Source of the DNA: Trachelipus rathkii
Lineage: Eukaryota > Arthropoda > Malacostraca > Isopoda > Trachelipodidae
NCBI GenBank assembly: GCA_015478945.1
Contig: JABUQX010078903.1
Location: 1 to 26,803 of the forward strand
DNA length: 26,803 nucleotides
Direction of reading: 5' to 3'
The translations under genes were made by a program, and so were the position numbers. This document shows positions 1-8,187 of the stretch, piece after piece; the first letter of the stretch is position 1, and each line of letters begins with the position of its first letter. The notes beneath the pieces are model-generated. The model was given only the letters and a program-made list of their open reading frames with translations, was not told where the DNA came from and searched no databases.

Positions 1-616
1 TGATGTAATTGAACACCTAAATATTTAAATGATTCTGAACTACTTTCTCCTATTTCAAAAATGTTTTTTAATTTATTTATTGTTTTCAAATTTTTTATTT
101 CCTACCCATAAAATATCATCTACATGTGTACATAATAATCCTTCTATATTACTTGAATCTTTCATTATAAATAGTGTTGGTTCCATTTTACTTTGTTTTA
201 GACCTAACTTAATTAATTGCTTTTTCAATGATAAATACCACATCATAGCAGCATCTTGTAATCCATATACTGTTTTATTCAATCTCCAAAGTTTACCATT
301 ATCAAATTCCATTTCTTTTCTTGAGCTATTGTTAGAATCATTTTCATTGCTTCAGATGAAACCGTTGGTGCATCTGTTTTTTTCCTCCACTGTTTCTTCA
401 TATCCTTTAGCTACTAACCTAGCTTTAAATTTTTTCTTGTTATTCAGCAATAATTTTTCACTAATTACCCATCTTACATTAATTGCTCTTTCACCTTTAT
501 CAGTTACTTCTTCAAAAACATTGTTTTTCTTCCAATTTTCTATTTCTATCTTTTTTGCTTGTTTAATTTCCTCATTAGAATGAGTATAATAACTTTGATT
601 TATCTCCTCATCTTCA
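1..616 (-). pseudogene. Ty1/copia reverse transcriptase, C-terminal part of the outer element (broken, runs off the window)
   Basis: This is the polymerase region of a copia-type Pol, read on the minus strand from 616 towards 1. The segment 616-352 holds the family's N-terminal RT signature: an acidic lead-in, 'NWKKNNVFEEV', 'INVRWV' and 'KARLVAKGYEE'. The segment 312-73 holds the palm, with 'LNKTVYGLQDAAMMWY' and the catalytic 'HVDDILW' box, the histidine variant of the YVDD motif. Below 73 the frame shifts, but 'FKYLGVQL'-like coding continues to the window edge. Frameshifts near 350 and 70 and the loss of the finger-palm joint make it a pseudogene. Upstream domains of the same element (integrase, protease, zinc knuckle) lie on the same strand at 24277-26803, separated by the gypsy insertion. 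Family assignment is firm; exact ends of the broken segments are approximate. Confidence 0.88.
521..612. repeat. Left copy of a ~92-bp copia segment duplicated on both sides of G2
   Basis: This stretch of the copia RT N-terminal coding region recurs at 24278-24370 immediately outside the other G2 LTR. Shared blocks include 'ATCTTTTTTGCTTGTTT' and 'CTTTGATTTATCTCCTCAT'. Gypsy integrases normally make 4-6 bp target duplications, so this repeat is far too long to be an ordinary one. Confidence 0.75.
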
Positions 617-1027
617 TGAGAGAGAAGCTGGGACCGAACAATCGTACCCGACTTTGAGGTGCCTCTCTCCACTAATTCTCGTAGAGTCGAAGGTTGAAGA
701 AAACGAAGATTTCGAAGGTCAAAATAGAAAATATTATGTCGATGAGATTTTTGTGATGTTCTAAAGACGTGGTTTGAATGTCTAGTAAGAACAGGCAACC
801 AACTGACACCATCAGATTTAATACGGAGCAGGTTAGGCCTTCTCCGTAACGGAGGGAGTTAATCACGGGACTCCGTTGGCCTGCTTACTTGATGACAATT
901 CAGAGAGGATTGTGAGTTTTTAAAATATATAAACAATTGTGATAACAATCTACAGATCCTACCCAGATAATGGTTATAATTATATAGATCGTTCCCGGAT
1001 CTTTCCTCGAAGGTTAATCCGATAGAG

Positions 1028-1462
1028 TTCTTGAAGATTAATAATATATCAATAAAGCATCAAAGATCAAAGGATATTGACACACCATAAAAAGGTTTAT
1101 CTTTACTTAACTCGCTCAAAATAAATAGTGGGATGTTTGTGAAGAATTCATATATAACACAAATCCAACCCCAACAATATAGTAATAAAAGGATATGAAG
1201 TTAAATAGAATATATACTATAATTAGTTAATATACATTGGGAAAATATACAAAGGGTCCAATGTATCAAATATGTACAAGAGCGCAGACAGCTCTGGAAT
1301 CAGAATCGAGAGTGGAAACCGAACGCTTCCAAATATTGCTCATGCATATGAAGGTAAAGGAGAATCAGAAATTCAGACTCAAAAAAGACAAATACACGAT
1401 GACTTAACTGAGATTTACGGGGAAAATGGGTCCAATTGAGAAGTATGATTCAGGAATCATGA
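1028..1462. repeat. Tandem duplication inside the G2 3' LTR, copy A
   Basis: A 435-bp unit beginning TTCTTGAAGATTAATAAT is followed directly by a second copy at 1463-1886. The copies differ by only a few bases (for example a 2-bp and a 4-bp deletion in copy B). The partner LTR at 22477-24276 has the unit once, so the duplication arose after this LTR was made. Confidence 0.9.
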
Positions 1463-1886
1463 TTCTTGAAGATTAATAATATATCAATAAAGCATCAAAG
1501 ATCAAAGGATATTGACACACCATAAAAAGGTTTATCTTTACTTAACTCGCTCAAAATAAATAGTGGGATGTTTGTGAAGAATTCATATATAACAAATCCA
1601 ACCCCAACAATATAGTAATGGATATGAAGTTAAATAGAATATATACTATAATTAGTTAATATACATTGGGAAAATATACAAAGGGTCCAATGTATCAAAT
1701 ATGTACAAGAGCGCAGACAGCTCTGGAATCAGAATCGAGAGGGGAAACCGAACGCTTCCAAATATTGCTCATGCATATGAAGGTAAAGGAGAATCAGAAA
1801 TTCAGACTCAAAAAAGACAAATACACGATGACTTAACTGAGATTTACGGGGAAAATGGGTCCAATTGAGAAGTATGATTCAGGAAT
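1463..1886. repeat. Tandem duplication inside the G2 3' LTR, copy B
   Basis: This is the second copy of the unit at 1028-1462. It keeps the same order of landmarks, including the 'GAGCGCAGACAGCTCTGGAA' and 'GGGGAAAATGGGTCCAATTG' blocks. The junction lies in 'GATTCAGGAATCATGATTC', which resembles the minisatellite unit that follows, so the duplication may have used that local repeat. Confidence 0.9.
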
Positions 1887-2070
1887 GAATCACAACTATA
1901 TAAAGGACAACGAAGAAGAAAAGATTCAGGATTGAATCCCAGATATAAAATGCCTCGATGAAGAGAGATTCAGGAATGAATCCCAAATTTAAAATAAACA
2001 CGAAGCAAGATTCAGGATGAATCCCAGCTTCGAAATGTAGCAGTAAGATTCACTTGAATCCCAGCGTAAA
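1875..2070. repeat. LTR minisatellite with palindromic core (about five units)
   Basis: Units of about 40-47 bp each carry a core close to GATTCAGGAATGAATC, whose ends (GATTC/GAATC) are inverted repeats. Cores start near 1876, 1924, 1966, 2009 and 2047, mostly followed by CCCA. The same array is in the partner LTR near 23365-23560, so it belongs to the ancestral LTR. Confidence 0.8.
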
Positions 2071-2779
2071 AACCCTGTTAAAAATAAACAGTAATTGGTA
2101 TTTGCATCATACTTTCTATTTACATATTTTATAATCAAAGTATGATTACATGGATCTATGTATGTTAAGAAACCTACCCTGGTAGTGTCCAAAAGTCGTT
2201 TCTTCAATGGGGACAATAGTGATGTCAATGGTTCTACAAGACAGCAAACTGTAAACAAAATGTCCAGTTTACTACCTTACATCAATATATAAAGTTTATA
2301 GTTTTTACATTTAAATATTATTATATAAAGTACATTAGGTTCTTTGTGTTTAATTACTAACCTTGAAAATAGATATAATGTCTTTTCAAGGTCTTCGATG
2401 GATTCAATTTTGTAACTGAGCACAACTATGGGTTTATACAATCATATGTGCTCCTTGCTATTTATTATTGGTTTTACTTTTATTTATATATACAATTTTA
2501 ACCAATACTCATCAACAAAATCATATATTCATGAAGGGTTATTACTAGAAAAAGAAAATACAATTAGAGTATCATGAAATATTACCAAGGTTGATCATAA
2601 CTGAAGCCATATATAAAATCATCGTCCAGGCTGGATCACAGTCCAGACTGGATCAATGAATAACTTAAACCTAAGTATTTCTATGATTAAAATATTGAAT
2701 TACCAATTGACATCAATATTACTTTTACCTTAGTTGTCAATAAACACAACTTATGCACGATCAATATCTCCCTTATATC

Positions 2780-2789
2780 CTCTCCCACT
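2780..2789 (-). promoter_or_regulatory. Polypurine tract of G2
   Basis: Read on the minus strand, AGTGGGAGAG abuts the start of the 3' LTR. This is the expected place for the purine tract that primes plus-strand DNA synthesis. It is short and the LTR edge is uncertain by 1-2 nt. Confidence 0.6.
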
Positions 2790-2946
2790 AAATCTAAACC
2801 ACCACCTCAATTTTCCACGTCGTTCAAAGAAAGACGGGAGTGAAGAGGCAAAGAGCATAGAAAACAGCGCGCAGAGAAGGATACTCAGGACTCTCAATAT
2901 CTTAACTATAAATAATTTTACAATAAATATTTTTTTTTACAAATTT

Positions 2947-4291
2947 CTAAAACCTATGTGTCTTCTTCAAGAATGAAAGACTTGCAGCAGCTTCTTTTTC
3001 TTCGTTAAACTCTTGCAATAATACTGAAGAAGTCATCTGCTGTTGTTGTTCTGTCATGTCATCCCAGTGAATCTGCTCCATAGCCCAACGTAAGCTTGTA
3101 CGCAGTACAACCCTAACGTGGGGATCCAGAACAGACTCAGAGTTACATGTTGCAGTTGAAGTGTAACTACAAGAGGGTTGTGGTTGATTCGAAGGTCCAG
3201 AAGAATTGTTATACTGGGGATAGTTCGACCGGGAAGGCTGAACATAAAGACTACTATATTCTGGTACATTTTCTGAAGGATAAGCTCTAGGACCTCTAAA
3301 ATAATCGGAGGAGAAAGAAGATGGTGATTGAACTTGTTGTTCAAGAGGTTGAGCTTGGGGAACAATTTCTGCGGGATAATCATAAGTACCAGAATAGGAT
3401 TGAGAAGAAGACGAAGGTAACATATAATTTTGGGCCATTCTGTCAGTTGAATAAGTATGAATGGACTTTGATGGTCTTGGTCGTCTCTTTTTATTTACCT
3501 GAGAACGAACTGTAGGAGAGTTATAAGGAACAGTTCTCACAGAGATTTTGTTAATTTTAAATAGATTTCCACATTTATTCATTAGGGATTCTAAGAATAA
3601 ACGGTTTGGATGAACCATCAAACAACAAAGGTGAATTCAAGTTTAAGGTTTCTTTGTTGAGATACTTGCTATGAGGGGTGACAGGAAGTACTCCGCCTTT
3701 AGCAATGCTTCTATGATAAACATCAAGTATGTCGGTTCCTCTAATTATATTTTTCTCCGGCCACTGGTATTTCTCTTCCATAATCGACTCGAACAGGCGA
3801 TAGCTGTAGATGGAATGCTCCCGCATCCTTTCTGGTGAGAGTACAGGATCACCGATAGTATACTTTGCATACTGAGTGCCCCAATCACGAATGATGCGTT
3901 TCTTGTTATAAGCATGTAAATCTTGAATTGGGGGAATATATAAATAGACCTTAACTTGAGGATTTTTTTCTTTAGCAGCCTCAGTTATTTTCTTCATTAT
4001 TTCAGGAACCGCTTCCACGGAAAGATCTACAACAGGCTCGAAGACCGTGGCAATATTTTTGTCGTGATCCTGTAACTCTCGCCTTTTCCAGGCCATGGTA
4101 GTTAAAGACCATATAAATAGGGTTTTCACCTCGGGGGTCATTAAGTTTTGAACCCTTACCAGGCACGAAGGTAGTGTGCGGCCCGAAGCGTAATCAGCTT
4201 TCACTGAAATACCATGTTTAAGGTGAAGATATCTCTTTTGGTTTTTGAAGATGGAGACCTCGGAAGAGCCCACTGCTAGTAGTAATGGCAT
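2947..4291 (-). pseudogene. SGNH-hydrolase-like third gene of G2 (single frameshift)
   Basis: The gene starts at the ATG at 4289-4291 and runs in one frame to about 3600, then continues one frame over from about 3615 to the stop at 2947. The first part opens with 'LLAVGSSEV', where Gly-x-Ser-Glu sits like block I of SGNH hydrolases. It also holds 'ADYASGRTL', 'VFEPVVDLSVEAVPEIM' and 'VKVYLYIPPIQDLHAY'. The frameshift falls exactly in the Asp-Gly-x-His-Pro motif (block V) near 3610. The second part is a Ser/Pro/Gln/Tyr-rich linker and a C-terminal helical, Glu-rich segment. By eye it is about 40-45% identical to the intact G1 gene at 14587-15861 over the folded domain. It occupies the env position, between pol and the 3' LTR. 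A 3' splice site (minus strand TGCTTTTCAG, ending at 4358) lies ~67 nt upstream of the ATG. There is no signal peptide or membrane segment. The fold is inferred from motifs. Confidence 0.8.
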
Positions 4292-5004
4292 GATGAATCG
4301 TCCTGATACTCTGGGATACCGACAGAGATGTTTCTACTTTACCCAAGCCGATCAACTCTGAAAAGCATCATATATCCGTCAATAATTGAGTCATGATAGA
4401 ATTTCCAATAATAAAAAACATGCATGAACATTCCCTATGCTAAGGTAATTATTTTCATTAACAGAATAACAGTCACAAAGCGAAAAAATGAATTAGAGTA
4501 AACTAACTCATTTTTACCTTCTCTATTTTCTCAAAAGGTACCCAAAATTTTTTTTTTTTTAAAACAAGAGGTAACATTATAAATTTTGAGAAATTGACTA
4601 TTTATTCTAGAGAAAAGAGGGAAGCAAATTTGATTTTATAAAATTTTAAAATTTGATTTTAGAAGAGTGGGATATTTTTTTAGTTTCAGTAGTCAGAAAA
4701 TGGTTTGGCTTGGAAAATCACAATATTTTATTCATTGAAAAACCCGTCATACCTCAGTAACAATGAAATTTTTTATTTATCATCATTGTATACTCTATTT
4801 TAAAAATAAAAATAATATGGGGAAGTCTTTTTCCTGATTATTTTTATTTTTAGACATATTTACATATTCCATTTGGACCTATGATTTTGAAGAGAGAGAA
4901 TCTACTCATCCAGGCTATATGCATCTATCATGAGAACGTCTTAGTATCTCCTTCAGGAACCGGGAAAAATCTGTAAAATAAGTGTTAAAGCTCCTCCACT
5001 CCAC

Positions 5005-5029
5005 AACCTGTCATGAAACATGACAGGTT
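5005..5029. repeat. Perfect 11-bp inverted repeat, 3-nt loop
   Basis: The arms AACCTGTCATG (5005-5015) and CATGACAGGTT (5019-5029) are exact reverse complements around AAA. There is no T-run after either side, so it does not look like a terminator. Function unknown. Confidence 0.85.
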
Positions 5030-5048
5030 CGTTGGAACCGAGGAACTG

Positions 5049-5316
5049 ATATATATATATGTACAATAGGCACATATATATATTCAGCTCAATATATATA
5101 TATATATATATCAGTTGGTGAGGTATGCGGTTTTCGATGACTCTATACATAATAATTATATGCATTTTGTTTGATAAATATATACTATACAATATATATT
5201 TATATATTATATAATATACATGTCAATAATTATATATATATATATTATTTATATATATTATATTATATATATATATATATATATAATATATATATATATT
5301 ATATATATCTTTTTTA
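5049..5316. repeat. AT dinucleotide microsatellite region
   Basis: Long (TA)n runs at about 5049-5111 and 5170-5308 are interrupted by short unique sequence. ORFs here translate to Tyr/Ile repeats and are not genes. Confidence 0.9.
5121..5192. repeat. Direct repeat, left copy
   Basis: The block starting AGGTATGCGGTTTTC recurs at 5318-5390 in the same orientation with scattered differences (for example TCGATGA against TCAATGA). The two copies bracket the main AT microsatellite. Confidence 0.75.
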
Positions 5317-5317
5317 G

Positions 5318-5390
5318 AGGTATGCGGTTTTCAATGAATATCTACATAATAGATATATGTATTTTTTTAAAAAAAATATACTGTATATAT
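5318..5390. repeat. Direct repeat, right copy
   Basis: Partner of 5121-5192. The shared order is AGGTATGCGGTTTTC, a CTACATAAT-like block, ATATGTATTTT and ATATACT. It suggests a tandem duplication with microsatellite expansion between or within the copies. Confidence 0.75.
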
Positions 5391-5973
5391 TTATGCCGTA
5401 TATATATTTAACCATTTTTGGTTAAAGAAAGTAGGTAGATCAGTCACACAAGACTTTTTAGATAGATAGTTGAATATTTTAATTTTTAGTCTGCAATCAT
5501 ACACGAAGAATCCAGACACACAAAAGATCAATTATGCAAGAATCATTTATACTAGGAGGGTTTTTCGTCTCATAAGTTGAAAATTTTTGACGATCAGGCA
5601 CACTAGTAAGCATACATTCAAGACAACTTCGATAGATGAAGATGTTTTAGAACAATAGTTCAGAAGGAAGTATACTTAAGAGATTAAGAAAGATAGGAAT
5701 AAGGCTTCTTACTGTCTTAGATTGCAATTTTTTTATTATGTAACTTATCTGGTTCATTGTTTAAAGATAAGTTATTTGGCTAAGTATTTTAGATTTATTT
5801 TTCAGTCAGTAAGTGAACCACAGAACTCTTTGAGTATTTTAAATTGCAGATATTTTCAAATAGATGAAGCAATGCCAACCTTTATTCTCTGGCTTATTTA
5901 CTTCATCTCAGGAGACAGCAATATGTCATTTTATAACACAGAGAAGAGGTTATAAAAGACTGATCCATAAATT

Positions 5974-6407
5974 TTATTCATTACTAGAAGTGACTAGCAG
6001 ATAGTTATAGTGAACCCCGGCTAAACATTTTAAATAACAGGGTTCACTATCAGTGTTATTTCCATATATTAAGGGTTTATTATTGGTATAATATATGTGA
6101 ACGTTAGTCTTAAAGACATCAGTAAAAGCTGTTATAACTTCTGGTATTGGCAATTGACCCGGAAGTTTTAATAATCAGAGTCTTTTCTGGACCAACTGAC
6201 CTTGAAGTTTATATTTTACTGGATGCTTTTGTAATTCTTCGATAAGATCATCTCTTACCTCTGGATGTCTATCTACCGATCCATATAAGAAAAGAGAAAA
6301 ACATTTATATAACGAGTCCCCTCCTCCGCTGATTTCTATCGGAAAGAACCCAGGAGGAATGAAGTCCAAAGATGAATTTTCGGGTACTTCCATATTATCA
6401 TTTACGG
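5974..6407 (-). pseudogene. OTU-like cysteine-protease domain in G2 pol, catalytic Cys replaced
   Basis: Read from 6407 downward, the sequence continues the RNase H frame of G2 across the G1 insertion site. The first part (to the stop at 6175) has 'GGGDSLYKCFSLFLYG' followed by 'HPEVRDDLIEEL' and 'HPVKYKL'. This is the helix and spacing of an OTU N-terminal catalytic segment (Asp-Gly-x-Cys-Leu-Phe in active enzymes). Here the Asp position is Gly and the Cys position is Ser. After a frameshift near 6170 the second part (6170-5974) has 'VITAFTDVFKTNVHIYY', 'PLIYG' and 'GVHYNYLL', which match the OTU C-terminal strands and its catalytic-His motif. OTU-type inserts are known in some retroelement polyproteins. 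This copy is frameshifted and probably inactive as a protease. Fold assignment is by motif only. Confidence 0.68.
6404..6407. repeat. Target site duplication of G1, left (ACGG)
   Basis: ACGG directly precedes the 5' LTR tip TGTAGG and is matched by ACGG at 17594-17597 directly after the 3' LTR tip CCTACA. Confidence 0.85.
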
Positions 6408-6594
6408 TGTAGGGGTTGCTGTCACAGTAACTCCTACTCTATTTGAATATGTGCATCACTAGTAAGCTGAAATGTGCATCACCAATATATTTGGTGTATT
6501 TTAGATTTTAGATTTAAGATTTATTCTCATTTGTATGCTTTTGTGCCATAATCAGAACTTTTTCCCAATTCTACTAATCTACTGTTTTTAGGGA

Positions 6595-6633
6595 TATATA
6601 AACGTAGATAGTAGCCATTTTCAGCTATAAATA
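6595..6633 (+). promoter_or_regulatory. TATA-like elements of the G1 LTR promoter
   Basis: TATATAAA (6595-6602) and TATAAATA (6626-6633) lie ~190-225 bp into the LTR, upstream of the AATAAA at 7423. This fits a U3 promoter followed by a long R region. The same boxes are in the 3' LTR near 16305 and 16336. Which one is used cannot be decided from sequence. Confidence 0.5.
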
Positions 6634-6916
6634 TTTTGTGAAGTGGAACAAATTATATTCTGTCCACTCACTGCATCAGGCAAATTAGGATTCCTTGTGG
6701 ACAAGGGATTTCACCTCTGTAAAAGTAAGACATTACTTTTACTATGTTGATACTAATTGTCTTATTGTTTTATAGAGGTGTATGTTGCTCCATTTTGAGA
6801 TACTTGTGTGGCATGGCTTATGGTTATTCCTTTTTGCAGTATTGCAGCAGTTCTCCGATCTTACCCAAGATTTGACCAACAACCCTTGGAGGAAGAATTG
6901 ATATTACTCCCCAAGG

Positions 6917-7015
6917 GTAAGTTGAAGCTAAGTTAAGCCATGCTTAAGTATATATCTTATTTTGTTTTCTGTAAGGAGCACAATTTTACATCATGCCTAC
7001 TTTTATATTTCTCAG
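6917..7015 (+). other. Candidate intron in the G1 LTR (donor AAGG|GTAAGT, acceptor TTTCTCAG)
   Basis: A consensus 5' splice site (GTAAGT at 6917-6922) is followed 99 bp on by a pyrimidine-rich acceptor ending at 7015. A second possible acceptor, TTTTTGCAG, lies upstream near 6840. The donor is downstream of the TATA boxes, so it would be in the leader of element transcripts. It is the best candidate partner for the acceptor at 14585. Both LTRs carry the sites. Confidence 0.45.
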
Positions 7016-7285
7016 GTTCTAGTGCCGGGAATTACTGTTCTATTATTCTATGTACGGGACCTACTGCTGTTTCATTTCTTAGACTATTTTGTGAAATCTT
7101 TGTGTAAAGTCTACTACCCGAAATTCTACCGCCGAAAAGCAGAACCACATTCAATTCAGCACTGGGAGTGTTACAACGACAAACATAAAGATAAGAGTCT
7201 CATTGTTTGCATCCTTCCACACACATACATACACGTATGTTCTTGTTCCTCGTTTATATGCACTTACTCTGGGAACTTGACTTGA
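6962..7285 (+). other. 107-codon ORF within the G1 LTR, function unknown
   Basis: The ORF has the same predicted product in both LTRs (6962-7285 and 16673-16996); the one base difference seen (CCG/CCA) is silent. The product is hydrophobic in its first half ('VLLFYVRDLLLFHFL') and resembles no family I recognise. The candidate acceptor at 7015 lies inside it, so it may instead be non-coding leader. LTR identity alone could explain its conservation. Confidence 0.25.
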
Positions 7286-7422
7286 ATTTATTTAATTTGA
7301 CTTGTCTGATCTTCAATTCAACACGATCTTAGGTTTGGGTCTACTCTTAGACCAAACCAGCAGCTAACAGATACTCAGAATCGTCACATTTAGATTACCC
7401 CCCCCACCATTAATTGATATTT

Positions 7423-7428
7423 AATAAA
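7423..7428 (+). terminator. AATAAA polyadenylation signal in the G1 5' LTR
   Basis: AATAAA follows a C-run and precedes a TTATTTT stretch. The equivalent in the 3' LTR, where it would act, is at 17127-17132. Confidence 0.5.
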
Positions 7429-7904
7429 CGTTATTTTAAGACGTATTGTTTTCTTTCCCTTGATCATCAATTCATCAAATTTGTTATATTGTGCAAAAGG
7501 GAATCTTCATCACGTCTTCACTTACTGAAGATTCATCATTTGCATAAAGACCGAAGTGGAATTGTTCAATGGTAATTACGTAGTTACCGTTAGAAATTAA
7601 CTAATGCTATCATTAATAGCGGTGTAGGTAGGTTAAATATTAACTTAGTGTTTTTCAGACTAACCTTATAACACATTTGTCGCTACAGTAACAGTAGTAC
7701 TAACTGACTAATTTTCTCTCTTTTTCTATTAGAATTAATTCATTAATCTTTACTGACAGTTCCTTTTAGTCTCTGATCTTCGACGCTGTCCTAGTTTCCG
7801 ATCTCACTTTCTAAATTTATCGGGTGGTTTGGGGACCTCTGTTAACAGTTAATATCCGGGTCTTCTTTCCATTAACTCTCCCTAACATACTCTTTAAATT
7901 TAGT

Positions 7905-7922
7905 TGGCGCCCGAACAGGGAC
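7905..7922 (+). promoter_or_regulatory. Primer-binding site of G1, tRNA-Lys3 type
   Basis: TGGCGCCCGAACAGGGAC is an exact 18-nt complement of the 3' end of metazoan tRNA-Lys(UUU), the primer also used by lentiviruses. It starts 17 nt after the LTR end at 7887, a longer gap than the usual 0-8 nt. G2 has a related site with a similar gap, so the spacing is shared by the group. Confidence 0.92.
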
Positions 7923-8187
7923 TGCCATTTTGCATGTTTAGTTAGAATTCCTATAGTAGGGTTTAACAAAGTTATCAGGGTAGATACTACATACCTGAAC
8001 AATTCCAATTCGCAAATTCGAGGTCAAGTCAAGTCCAGAGTTTTGATACTGCTTTAGTTTCAAAACAAACTTAACCTCCTTTTCCTGCAACGCTTTTCTC
8101 ACTTAACATCCCTCATTTATATTTTGTTTGTTTATATATATTATTTTATAATATATTTTTTGATTATAAACATTTCATGTACTAATC

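Larger units (their letters stand above)
617..2780 (-). repeat. 3' LTR of G2
   Basis: This repeat is shared with 22477-24276 in the same orientation and is the downstream LTR of the minus-strand element. On the plus strand it begins TGAGAGAGAAGC (so the minus-strand end is ...CTCTCA) and ends at about ...CTTATATC, next to the purine tract at 2780-2789. It is ~2.16 kb against ~1.8 kb for its partner, mostly because of an internal tandem duplication of ~430 bp. The region 2370-2690 is almost identical to 23870-24165, whereas 950-1450 aligns to the partner only with many small indels. Short minus-strand ORFs at 672-866 and 1989-2258 are not supported as genes; the apparent coding at 617-798 joins LTR sequence to copia RT and is chance. 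Confidence 0.85.
4292..5973. other. Stretch of G2 without a recognisable gene
   Basis: This 1.7-kb stretch lies between the OTU-like domain and the SGNH-like gene. An integrase would be expected here, but I find no HHCC zinc site, no DDE core and no GPY/F motif in any frame. It holds a T12 run at about 4549, a perfect hairpin at 5005-5029, and long AT microsatellites between two direct repeats (5049-5390). Short ORFs in it are low-complexity. Confidence 0.6.
6408..7887 (+). repeat. 5' LTR of G1
   Basis: This is the copy of 16118-17593 that precedes the primer site. It begins TGTAGGGG and ends ...CCCTAACA; the downstream copy ends ...CCCCTACA. The first ~30 nt form a near-palindrome (GTAGG...CCTAC around CTGTCACAG). 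It contains TATA-like boxes, an intron-like segment, an AATAAA signal and a 107-codon ORF. The two LTRs differ mainly by small indels and by a diverged last ~120 bp. Confidence 0.92.

Noticed and set aside
29..583. Plus-strand 184-codon ORF
   Set aside because: It is the antisense of copia RT, which has clear family motifs on the minus strand; the product is Phe/Leu/Ser-rich low complexity.
352..798. Apparent fusion of an unknown N-terminus to copia RT
   Set aside because: The N-terminal half is G2 LTR sequence (also at 22477-22690), so the fusion is an accident of the insertion point.
842..877. CTCCGT/ACGGAG inverted repeats as a DNA-transposon end
   Set aside because: They lie inside both G2 LTRs at the same place (also near 22713-22742) with no transposase or target duplication; best read as an LTR secondary structure.
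1875..2070. CRISPR-like array
   Set aside because: The units are a eukaryotic LTR minisatellite; the intervening sequences are not uniform spacers and there are no cas genes.
4953..5411. Small Tyr/Ile-rich ORFs
   Set aside because: Translations of TA microsatellites, without coding signature.
4292..5973. Missing G2 integrase hidden in other frames
   Set aside because: No HHCC, DDE or GPY/F motif was found on the minus strand, and half of the region is simple sequence.
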